A DNA stretch of 64,000 nucleotides, from contig JAHDVF020000067.1 of NCBI GenBank assembly GCA_022606425.2, positions 1,178,001-1,242,000 on the forward strand, given 5' to 3'. The position numbers and the translations under genes are program-made. The DNA is from Lepidostoma basale. Its lineage: Eukaryota; Arthropoda; Insecta; Trichoptera; Lepidostomatidae. Position 1 is the first letter of the stretch. Each line of letters begins with the position of its first letter. Below, piece by piece: positions 55,612 through 64,000 of the stretch. A model generated the notes under the pieces. The model searched no databases. It was not told the DNA's origin and worked only from the letters and a program-made list of their open reading frames with translations.

Positions 55612-55830
55612 CTAACCAACTTACTAACTAACCATCACGCCGTCTCTCGGAAGGGGTGGACAGAAAGAATGGTCAGGCACACTTTTCTTTCCTGACGTAT
55701 TTCGCTCGCTTCCTAAACATTTATACATCGTGTCATGCACGCGCGTCAATTTCGCCGATTTCTGACGTTGCCGACATTCAATATTTGATTTATTTGATCG
55801 TGCCACATTTTCTTTGGTCTTCCTCTCTTT
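55612..55830 (-). mobile_element. RTE subfamily A, 3' copy
   Basis: taac tail then decayed C-terminal codons to about 55830. Confidence 0.78.
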
Positions 55831-55884
55831 ATTAATTGACAAACATATCGAATTAAATATATTTTTAATTGCATTATTTCTACC

Positions 55885-56480
55885 TTCATTATAAGGATGA
55901 CAGTAGTATAAATGCAGTAGAAATTAGATCTCTTAGACGAATGTGTGGAAAATCGAATGAAAATAAAACAAGTGAATGCAATACGAATGTGGGTGTTATG
56001 AACAAAATAATTGAAGAATCATTAAAGTGGTTTGGACACATTGAAAGAATGAAAGAATGAAAAAATATATATGTAAACGATGTAAACGGAAGTAAAAATA
56101 TAGGAAGATCGAGAAAAGTGGGGCACGATCAAATATATTAAATATTAAATGTCGGCTACGTGAGGAGTCGGAGAAATCAACGTGCGTGCAAGACTCAATG
56201 TAATAAATGCTGAGGAATATAAAGAAATATGCCAGGAAAGATCAATGTATCAGTCCACTATTTTTCAAATCAAATCAGTTTATTAACTCAAAAAACATTA
56301 CAAACAGGAAAATGTTTAAGGCATCTATCTATCGAGTACAGATAAAATATTATAAAAATACAACATAATACCAGGAACGCATTAGAGATAGCTCGACATT
56401 AGAAAGACCAGATACTTTCTAAAGTCAAGATTTCTGCCTACTCTTTCGGAGAAACGGCGTGATGGTTAGTAAGTTAGTCA
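55885..56480 (+). mobile_element. RTE subfamily A copy interrupted by R3
   Basis: DDSSINAVEIRSLRRMCGKS ... SLKWFGHIERMKE, with shifts after 56060. The 3' end after R3 (56431-56480) is tctgcctactctttcgga plus tail. Confidence 0.82.
56264..56430 (-). repeat. R3 repeat inserted in RTE
   Basis: caaatcaaatcagtttatta ... gaacgcattagagata; the same family is at 36776-36930. RTE sequence resumes exactly with tttctgcc, a TTT repeated at the border. Confidence 0.7.
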
Positions 56481-56549
56481 GTTTGTTCAATTGTGAATCC
56501 ACAACACAAAGTAACGATGAATACATAATATAATAATTTGTTTTTTGTA

Positions 56550-56960
56550 TACAAATACTTGTAGACAAATACTGGATTTTTACCCATTGCGGGTTAATCA
56601 TTTTTTAAGGATTAATTGTTGTTAATATCTAGCAATGTGATTATTGCATAAAAGCCTTTCACATTGCATTAATAAAGATTTTCTTCTTATAGCTTACAAA
56701 TTATCTTAATAGATGGCGCTAGTGTAGATGTACCTACTAACAGTGAAGTTATTAAAAAATATTAACATATATACAAGTTCTAAAAATTTGTCAGACGTGG
56801 TTTCGTAAGAAGGGCGGAATGGTGAATGTTGTTAAACATAAAGTGATCACTTAGCCCAACCAATGACAGGTCATAAGTCCTGTAAACGCCTCGACTACCA
56901 TATTCTGTTTCCAAATAATTTACATCTTCGTCTCTATTGAGATACAATTAATCCTTAAAA
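56550..56960. repeat. P6 half plus R2 short element
   Basis: P6 half at 56550-56607 (tacccattgcgggtt). R2 at 56611-56960 with ttaaggattaatt and aattaatccttaa ends, carrying ggcgctagtgt and ccaatgacaggtca. Confidence 0.75.
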
Positions 56961-57514
56961 CATAATAATTGTATACAACTCTTCATATTTTAGATTAACA
57001 TTCCTAATGATATGATACGTTCCAGATTTGATATTAAATTATGATAAATAAAACTATGTAAGTTCCTTCATAGATGCTTCGGCAGGCGGGTAGAATATAT
57101 CCCTTTCCTTAAGTATGATTCACTCACATTCCGTATGAATTTTTAACCCAAAATCCCTTGAATATTTCCCACAACCTTAATTAAACCCTGTCACGACCCT
57201 TTAATTCCCGACAGTTAAACAACCGCTGCTTCACTAAGACGAGGTCAAAAGTTTGACCTACGACCTGCGGTTTTCTAGAGACGCTTCGTCCTTTCCAAAA
57301 ATCGTTCAATTTCATTGAACACAGCGTGACGGCAATAATATTGATGGCTTACATTGCTCTTGAGAGAATTCAATTGGATTGAAACCCATCTCGTATGTCT
57401 GTCTAATCGATTATCGAGATATTCAATGCTGTAGAACTCAACATCATATCGAAATCACGCCATTATTGCGATTTCAGTTTATTTTCGTTATTAATACTAT
57501 TGATTATAAAGCGT
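56961..57514. other. Probably single-copy sequence
   Basis: 57040-57480 has higher GC and no repeat match. No coding signal recognised. Confidence 0.35.
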
Positions 57515-57955
57515 TAAAGGGTTGGATGCAGGTGCAAAAATGAACGGTGTGTCAGTAAGCTGTTTGTTGTATGCAGACAACGAACAATATCTACAAGCCC
57601 TGGTGTCTAGTATGTATGAGGTATGCAAGCGATACGATTTGATGATGAATGTGAATAAGTCCAAGGTAATGATTTTCGAAAAAGAAGGAAACATGGCAGT
57701 CTGCAACATTAGTGTGAGCGGTGAAAATCTGGAACATGTGGATAAATTTTGTTTATTTGTGGATAAGTGGATAAGTATATTTAAAAGTAGATAAATATGT
57801 TTACCAAGAATGGAGTAGTGGTGAAGGATATTGAAAGAAGGTGTGTCAACAGAGTAAATGGTGCACTTAAAGTTGTCATCGCAAACAAAAGCCTATCCAA
57901 AACAGCTAAGATGGCAGTGCATAATGGTGTTCTTGTGCTTACCCTTAAGTTTTAA
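57515..57955 (+). mobile_element. Internal RTE fragment without 3' end
   Basis: GAKMNGVSVSCLLYADN with the middle of the YADD block deleted, then VNKSKVMIFEKEGNMAVCNI, a shift, NGALKVVIANKSLSKTAKMA and VHNGVLVL. It stops abruptly where the Penelope relic starts. Confidence 0.83.
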
Positions 57956-57959
57956 TAAA

Positions 57960-58330
57960 TTATTAATTTGCATTTGATTGGGAATGGGAGCTTGGGGATT
58001 AAATGTAGACAAAGTATTCCAGGAGAAAGGAGTAAAAGGAGGAATCTGTTTATTAATGATGTTTTTACACAATTTCACCGACTTATAATAGTATTTCTAA
58101 ATTTTCAAGTTTGTTTAATTTATTGCTATTGTTAACCGTGTGTAGAAATTTTGTGTCATTTTTTATCGAAACTATGGTCAAATGCAATACAATGGTTAGC
58201 CATCTCAGAAAAAACAGTATATTTGGTGAACGCTTGTTATTGTTCGTCGATACGTGTTTTAAAAGTTCGTCCTGTTTTGTCTATGTAAAAAGCATTATTT
58301 ATTTTCAAGTATCTTTCTTTGTTTAGTTTT
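57960..58330 (-). pseudogene. Penelope-like element relic with GIY-YIG endonuclease
   Basis: On the minus strand, 58305-58137 reads NNAFYIDKTGRTFKTRIDEQ, stop, QAFTKYTVFSEMANHCIAFD, HSFDKK. This is the GIY-YIG nuclease pattern of Penelope-like retroelements: (F)YIG-x-T-G-R-x-F-x-x-R, a spacer, then N/A-x-H-C-I...DH. The Gly of YIG is Asp and there are two stops, so it is dead. Codons at 58078-57960 (IINKQIPPFTPFSW) may be the C-terminus. No reverse transcriptase part remains. It adjoins tandem hammerhead-like P7 units at 58331-58680. Confidence 0.68.
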
Positions 58331-58680
58331 TATTGTATTTTTACACCTGAAGGTATCCTCCGAAACATGCCGTCTTTTTTAATATTATTTACTAAATACT
58401 GGATTAAACAAAGTTTTTTAATTTCCTAAGTATAATACCATGGAATTCTACAGTGTTAATGCCTTAGCGTTCAATAAGTTAGTCTTTAGTTGTTTGTTTT
58501 TAATTATATTTTTACATCGAAAGATGGAGGTATTCTGAAACATGTCGTGTTTTTTAATATATTTTGTGGATTAAAAAAAGTTATTATCAATTTCCTAAGA
58601 ATATTACTATGGAATTCCACAGTGATAATGCCTTAGCGTTTAATAAGTTGATTAATTGAAACACTTATATATAAGTATAA
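58331..58680 (+). repeat. Two tandem P7 units, hammerhead-like
   Basis: Direct units of about 167 bp, each with (a)tattttta ... motif ... ggaattc(t/c)acagtg ... ccttagcgtt. Motif 1 (58345-58374): CCUGA, then AGG-UAU-CCUCC, GAAACAUGCC, with 6 bases of core lost. Motif 2 (58517-58546): CGAAAGAUGGAGGUAUUCU, then GAAACAUGUC. Confidence 0.7.
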
Positions 58681-58800
58681 AATCACAATTGATTTAATTT
58701 CTATGAAATTGTCGCGACAGCTGTTACGCTAAAAAATGTAAGCATCATTGCGTGTTACATTCTACTAGTTGACGACGTCGCGACAATTTCATAGCAATTA
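58681..58800. repeat. P3 foldback, decayed
   Basis: Arms tatgaaattgtcgcgacagc and gtcgcgacaatttcata are inverted; the centre motif is lost. Confidence 0.65.
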
Positions 58801-59690
58801 AATCAATACAACAACAACAACAACAAACCATCACGCCGTTTCCCCGCAGGGGTAGGCAGAGAGAATGGACCGCCACACTACTCTATCCTGGCACACCTCT
58901 CTAGCTTCCTCCACATTCATACATCGAGTCATACACGCACGTCGATTCTTCCGGCTTCTGACATGACCAACTTTTAATATTTGATTAATTTGGTCTTGCC
59001 GTGTTTTCCTCGGTCTACCTCGAATCCTTACTCCATTTACATTGTTAACGTATACTTTTTTAACCATTCTTTCTTCACCCATGCGCTCCATATGTGAACC
59101 TACCAACGCAGCGAACCTTTCATAATTTTGTTCATAATACCTTCTTTCGCTCTACATTCCTTCCTAATATCAGCATTTGAGATTCTGTCGTACATCGTTC
59201 TACCACACATACGTCTTAGGGACCTCATCTCTACCGCATTTATTCTGCTCTCATCTTTCTTCTGCCAGTTCCATGCTTCGCTTCCATACATAAGGGTTGG
59301 AACCAGAACTCCATTGTGAACGGCCATTTTCGCTTTCATTGATAAATTCTTGTTTCCAATAACTACTTTTAAAGCTCCATTCACTTTGTTACCCGCACCA
59401 ACCCTTCTTTCAATATCACTGTCCGTTCGGCCATCCGCTGTGAACATGCTACCTAAATACACAAATTCCCTCACCTGTTCCAAGTTCTCTTCATTTACAC
59501 TTATATTACAAACTGTCATTTGCTCTTCCCTTTCAAAAACTAACACCTTTGACTTTCCGACATTCATCATTAAATCGTTCGACTTGCATACCTCATACAT
59601 TCTCGACACCAAGACTTGTAATTCGTCCGCACTATCCGCAACGAGAACGGCGTCGTCCGCGTAAATTAAATCAATTGTTATATTATAACA
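58801..59690 (-). mobile_element. 5'-truncated RTE subfamily B copy, long
   Basis: Tail of TTG repeats at 58810. The frame 59699-59100 runs from LIYADDAVLVADSADELQVL through VNGALKVVIGNKNLSMKAKM and SEAWNWQKKDESRINAVEMR. A small change at 59095 shifts it to the C-terminal frame (59106-58831), ending AYPCGETA. The best preserved subfamily B copy. Confidence 0.92.
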
Positions 59691-59894
59691 GTAATTCAAT
59701 TAAACAGTTAATAATGTTGAAATATCAAAGTGTTTCCGTCAAAACAATGGATTGTCGAATCATTTCATAAAACAATTTTACAAATTTTTAAATGTTGTGT
59801 GCATAATTCTGTACACGGGGTCTAAAGGGGTTATTGATTATAAAATAGAAAGAAGCATATTTTTCGTTCGGCGGGAAAATAGGGTTCTGAATGT
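59691..59894. repeat. P3 outer-arm fragment
   Basis: ttgaaatatcaaagtgtttc and gtcaaaacaatggattgtcg, then unrecognised sequence. Confidence 0.4.
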
Positions 59895-60062
59895 TTCTAT
59901 ATCTTCTTCTTCTATCGATGTCATGTCAGACCCTCCCGACGACTTTCACTTAAATGTAGGCATCTCTGTCCCTGACAGCTCAAAACAGCTTCTCAACGTT
60001 TGTTTAAGCCAGCCCAGTCCCTTGTGTTTCGGTATCTAGAGATACGCCTCCTGCCAACAGGT
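59895..60062 (-). mobile_element. Non-LTR 3' scrap
   Basis: Minus codons with AVRDRDAYI and VGRV, then HDIDRRRR-like tail (cttcttcttct on plus): the end of an RTE-type protein. Confidence 0.5.
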
Positions 60063-60171
60063 AGAAGAAAATTTATTTACATTGAGAATATTTACAAATA
60101 AAAACAAATATAAAAAAATCTTTTTCATGTACTCGTACATAAAACAGAAATTTACAAACAAAGAATATTAC

Positions 60172-60345
60172 CTTCGTGGCCAGTAGCAAGTGCTATGACT
60201 GTCAGACCGAAGGTCCTGGGTGCGGTTCCTGGCGATGGCAGTACGTTTGTCACGCTGTCTTTGGTCTGGTGTAGAATTCACGTGACAATAAATGGCGATA
60301 GATAAGCTACCTATCACACGTCATGAGAATCGATATGAAAGCTAT
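60172..60345 (+). mobile_element. tRNA-derived SINE
   Basis: tRNA-like head with a degraded box B (ggtgcggttcc, 60219-60229), then the family body tctggtgtagaattcacgtg and tatcacacgtcatgagaatc. The only plus-strand copy. Confidence 0.82.
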
Positions 60346-60469
60346 ACCCTTTACATCGATTTGAATCACACTGTAATAATGTAAAGAACGATTCATCAAA
60401 ATAATAAAACGATAATAGTAAATAATTTGCTATTTTTGCCAATAAATATATTCATTTGTCAATAGTATT

Positions 60470-60770
60470 TTAACTAACTAACTAACTAAGGGTAGGTAGA
60501 GAGAATGGACCGCCTTACTGCTCTGTCCTGATATACCTCTGTAGTTTACTCTACATTCATTAATCGTAACATGCACGCTCGTCGATTTTTGTTATTTCTT
60601 ACTCCTTCTATTAACGTTCTGGAATATACTTTAATATCGACTCTCTTTAATAGCTCTGTGGTTTCCACATTCCATACGCGTCCCTTTTCATATGTACAGA
60701 GGCATGTTTACCGCTCTCTTCTAGTCGATCCGCGACAAGCTTATATATAATATTAATACACATTTAAATT
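60470..60770 (-). mobile_element. RTE subfamily A copy with internal deletion
   Basis: taac tail and the 3' terminus (60473-60600) are fused directly to RT codons matching residues about 560-600 (minus MECGNHRAI block at about 60650-60710). About 1.2 kb is missing between. Confidence 0.8.
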
Positions 60771-61260
60771 TAATGGCTACTGTTTATTATTGAACCTCAA
60801 AAATTCTTAGAAATTCAGTTGTAATATTATTGTTTATCATTATGTATTAAACCTCAAAAATTCCTTGAAATTCAATTGTAATGTTATTGTTTATCATTAC
60901 GTATTGAACCTCAAAAATTCCTAGATGTTCAGTTGGAAATTAACTTAATGTTTGTTTTAAGAAAAACCTTAAAATTTTGTGTATTTAACAATCCGAAAAT
61001 TTGCAATATGTATAATAATTTCCCCCCACCCTCAAGTTTTCTAAAATCAATACAAAGACACACTGTTCGGCGATTACGTTCAGTTTGAGAATGCCCCTCG
61101 CAAGACGAAACAAATTTGTCTTTATTTATATTATTCATATAAATCATATTCAATTCAAACCATTAAGCAATCGTGTTCACATAATAAATTAATATAAAGT
61201 TTGTCTGAATCATGATATTATTTTAAAATCAATACCTTCTTAAATTCTTTTTCATAAAAC
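60771..61260. other. AT-rich; short tandem repeat
   Basis: Three copies of a unit of about 66 bp containing gaacctcaaaaattc at 60792, 60850 and 60906. No gene. Confidence 0.45.
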
Positions 61261-61261
61261 G

Positions 61262-61755
61262 GCCGTTCACAGTGGAGTTCTGGTCCCATCCCTAATGTAT
61301 GGAAGCGAAGCATGGAACTGGCAGAAAAAGGATGAAAGCAGAATAAATACGGTAGAAATGAGGTCCTTAAGACGTATGTGTAGTAGAACGATATACGACA
61401 GAATCTCAAATGCTGATATAAGAAAGGAATGTAGAGCGGTAGAAGGTATTATGAACAAAATTATGAAAGATCGCTGCGATGGTTCGGACATAGGAGCATA
61501 TGGATGTAAAAGAATGGTTAAGAAAATATACGTTAATGATGTAAATGGGGTACGGAGTCGAGGTAGACCGAGAAAAACATGGCATGACCAAATTAGTCAA
61601 ATTTTAAAAGTTGGTCACGTTAGAAGTCGGAGGAATCGACGTGAGTGTATGACTCGTTGTATGAATGTGGAGGAATCTAGAGAGGTTTGCCAGGATAAAG
61701 AAGTGTGGCGGTCCATTCTCTCTGCCTACGGTTCGATGGTTTGTTTGTTTGTTTG
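61262..61755 (+). mobile_element. 5'-truncated RTE subfamily B copy
   Basis: Open from 61295: YGSEAWNWQKKDESRINTVE, DRISNADIRKECRAVEGIMN, a small rearrangement at about 61470-61500, GRPRKTWHDQISQILKVGHV, then tail of GTTT repeats (gtttgtttgtttgt). Confidence 0.9.
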
Positions 61756-62329
61756 TCAAATATTAAACATGATACATAAATTCTACTTACCTTGCTCTGA
61801 ACTTTTTTATCATACTAATTTTAGTATAAATTCCAACACTCTCTTCGGTTTCAATAAACTAAAAGGTTATTCAATACTCTAGAAAGCTAATCATTTTCTT
61901 ATTAACAACTTCAATTATTCTCTATTTAATATAGTTCTCAGGAAGTAGAAACCACCGGGTGAGAAAGCTATTTCAATGGCATGAGATATCATTTTACTAT
62001 AAAGGAATTAGATCTCTCTAGCAAATTTACTGTCTTCAGAGAAATTCATTATAACACAACGTAGTAAATATTTGAGCAATGTATTATATATTTATTTTTG
62101 GGATAGTGCTCCACCTATCGTACAAAGTGTTTACTTACATTCCTTTATTCTAGGATTCCTTTCACATATTTAAGGTTTGACGGTACTAAAAACCAACTGA
62201 AAGTGAACACATTTCAATATTTAAAGTAATCGTGGTTTTTATTTCTTCGGGTGGTTCGCGAATCACCTGAAGATAAAAGTACTCGTATTTAACATGTGCA
62301 TCCCCTCCCAGTACTGACATACGGTATTG
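61756..62329. other. Unrecognised sequence
   Basis: Nothing recognised. Confidence 0.3.
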
Positions 62330-62760
62330 AAACAATAACTTTCACAAAAAGAACAGTATATACAAGACATGCGTTCGCCCCATCATAACGTATGGAATAG
62401 AGGTCAGAGCCGATACCAATAGAATTAAGAACCTTCTTAGAGTAGCAGAAATGCGAACCCGACGCTCCATCGCAGGCAAAACCCTCAGAGATCGGATCAG
62501 AAATGAAACGATAAGGTCTGTCTGTGGTGTTGAAGACAAAGTGAGATGGGGAAGAAACAAAAAGCGCTTTTGAAGAGACCACGTGGAGCGTATGGAGAAT
62601 ACAAGAATTGCAAAAATTGTTAAGGATGAAAACCCAAGCAGTAAGAGATTACCAGGAAGGCCGCCGAATAGATGGAGAGATGGCTATACTTCATCATCCC
62701 AGGACAGAGCACCGTCACAAACAGGTCATACGACCTAAACTAAGAAGAAGAAAAGAACAG
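62330..62760 (+). mobile_element. RTE-type fragment, family J
   Basis: Codons TCVRPIITYGIEVRADTNRI, LRVAEMRTRRSIAGKTLRDR, then after a stop RDHVERMENTRIAKIVKDEN and RLPGRPPNRWRDG, with an AAG-rich tail at about 62740. Confidence 0.85.
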
Positions 62761-63284
62761 TACAGGAACTCCGAGTGACCTAGCTAGCAAAGGATGTTGA
62801 AATGCGGTATGCGAGACAAGAAATGAAATGAGAGGATCAGAGAAAGGTCCAATGTTGCCGATGTAGCGTGCAAAATGGCTTCGTTGAAGTGCGATTATGT
62901 CTTCCATATAGCGAAGATGACGGATGATCGGTAGATCAGATGCATCACGGAGTGGGGACCGAGAACCGGCCACAGAAACTGGTCATTAGGAAGAAATGAC
63001 AAGTGGTCATTGGGTTCTCTTAAAATTTTGTGATTCCTTTAATCCTGTTTATTTGATAAAGCTTTGAAAAGAACATAAGAATATTTTTAAATCCCTTACG
63101 TGGCATACATTAATTTGGTATACATACGATTTTTAACTCTTTTTTTCATCATAGCAATAGGCTATTTATGTTTTCTTATGTTGATAGTGAACTACATTTA
63201 ATTAAAACAAAGTATGTAGCTATTTTATTAGCCCACACTAATTACTTTAAGTACCGTTTTCTGCTCCGTTAGCTCGGGTGTACT
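62761..63284. other. Unrecognised sequence
   Basis: Nothing recognised. Confidence 0.3.
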
Positions 63285-63345
63285 AACAGTAACGCCCTAA
63301 CAAGGTGAAACATGTCATTCCCATAAATTAAAATGAATTGTTGAA
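63285..63345 (+). repeat. P5 half repeat with GAAACAUGUC
   Basis: gccctaacaaggtgaaacat then gtcattcccataaat; GAAACAUGUC at 63307-63316. Confidence 0.6.
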
Positions 63346-63384
63346 TGTATTTTTTTATTTACAGTCAAATACATTCATATTCAG

Positions 63385-64000
63385 TCTTCATCTTCTTATT
63401 TTTGTTCTGTCACACCTCCGTGGCGCATAGGGCCTCGAGGAACCTCCTACACCCGATTCTATTGCATGGCTGATGCCTAACATCATCCCAAGTGAGGTCT
63501 GCTGCCTTAACTTCGTCCTGCAGGGCTCTTCTCCAGGTGGCTCTAGGTCTGCCTCGCTTCCTCTTTTCCCCAATAGGAGACCAGTTTAGTGCGCTCTGAG
63601 CGATGTAGGCTAGGTTCCATCTCAGGGTGTGACCAGTCTACTGCCATTTGCGTCTAGCGACTTGTTCTCTAATTGACTTTTTGCCTGCCATGGCCCAGAG
63701 AACGGCATTTGACACAGTTTGGGGCCAATAGATTTTGAATATTGAGCGAAGGCACCTATTTATAAACACATTAAGTTTTCCAATTACGTCCGCGGTAGAT
63801 TTTCAAGTCTTACATCCGTACAGCAGTACGCTTTTAACGCTACTGCTAAATATTTGGAGTTTGAGCTTTCTCGAAATGATTCTGGATCGCCATACAGGGC
63901 GAAGAATAGCGAAAGCTCCCCTTGCCTTGTTGAGTCTGCTGGCTACATCTTCCTCCGAACCTCCCGAGCCTGCTATCATACTACCGAGGTAGCAAAAGCT
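63385..64000 (-). mobile_element. Non-LTR fragment, family E, running off the window
   Basis: C-terminal codons (RGRPRATWRRALQDE-like, near 63500-63560) and post-RT sequence to the edge. It matches 51208-51944 along its length and continues beyond 64000. Confidence 0.87.

Noticed and set aside
1..64000. CRISPR arrays, operons, bacterial promoters, ribosomal RNA
   Set aside because: None seen; the repeats are dispersed transposable elements in eukaryotic sequence.

Overview
The window is AT-rich animal DNA, almost certainly from an insect or another arthropod. The evidence is one spliced host exon of an insect-type alkaline phosphatase, a cecropia-type mariner, dozens of RTE-clade retrotransposon copies, CR1/L2, jockey, Helitron and Penelope-like remnants, and tRNA-derived SINEs. 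The species cannot be fixed from the sequence. Nothing bacterial is present. Nearly every long reading frame belongs to a mobile element, or is an antisense shadow of one.

The only host coding sequence I can support is one internal exon at 50821-50999 (+), bounded by a pyrimidine-rich 3' splice site and a GTGAGT donor. It encodes the segment of alkaline phosphatase with the His/Thr metal-site motif and the phosphate-binding Arg. No other exon of that gene was recognised, so much of the window is probably intron or flank that has filled with repeats.

The dominant element is an RTE-type non-LTR retrotransposon. One full-length copy with an intact 1,023-residue endonuclease/reverse transcriptase lies at 16544-20029 (-) between perfect 27-bp target-site duplications. 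More than twenty 5'-truncated, inverted or internally deleted relatives are scattered through the window. Two subfamilies differ in sequence and in 3' tail: TTAG repeats (A) versus TTG or GTTT repeats (B). In all of them the stop codon lies about 20 bases from the 3' end.

The second theme is a set of at least six unrelated-looking inverted-repeat (foldback) families at about 25 sites. In each, the same small RNA architecture recurs: a CUGANGA-like core, a short stem II hairpin, GAAA, then a self-complementary stem III (ACAUGU, ACCGGU, ACUAGU or ACAGCUGU) followed by C or U. This is the layout of a hammerhead ribozyme with a minimal, dimer-forming stem III. A decayed GIY-YIG endonuclease of a Penelope-like element (57960-58330, -) lies directly beside two tandem copies, which fits the known link between hammerhead motifs and Penelope-like elements.

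Layout. 1-5330: RTE fragments, a foldback split by a degenerate mariner (1591-2875) and a near-perfect 184-bp hairpin. 5386-7440: foldback repeats. 7495-10525: RTE fragments, a Helitron piece and a SINE. 10895-16500: foldbacks and retroelement fragments. 16517-20056: the full-length RTE. 20970-34250: foldbacks, RTE copies and a 1.37-kb long-TIR element. 34895-37305: nested insertions (RTE, CR1/L2, SINE and others) with a 5' inversion. 37333-45065: RTE copies and hammerhead-like foldbacks. 45811-46468: a probable solo LTR. 46500-50625: RTE fragments and an interrupted SINE. 50821-50999: the exon. 51090-64000: further nested retroelements, hammerhead-like foldbacks, the Penelope relic, and an RTE fragment running off the end.
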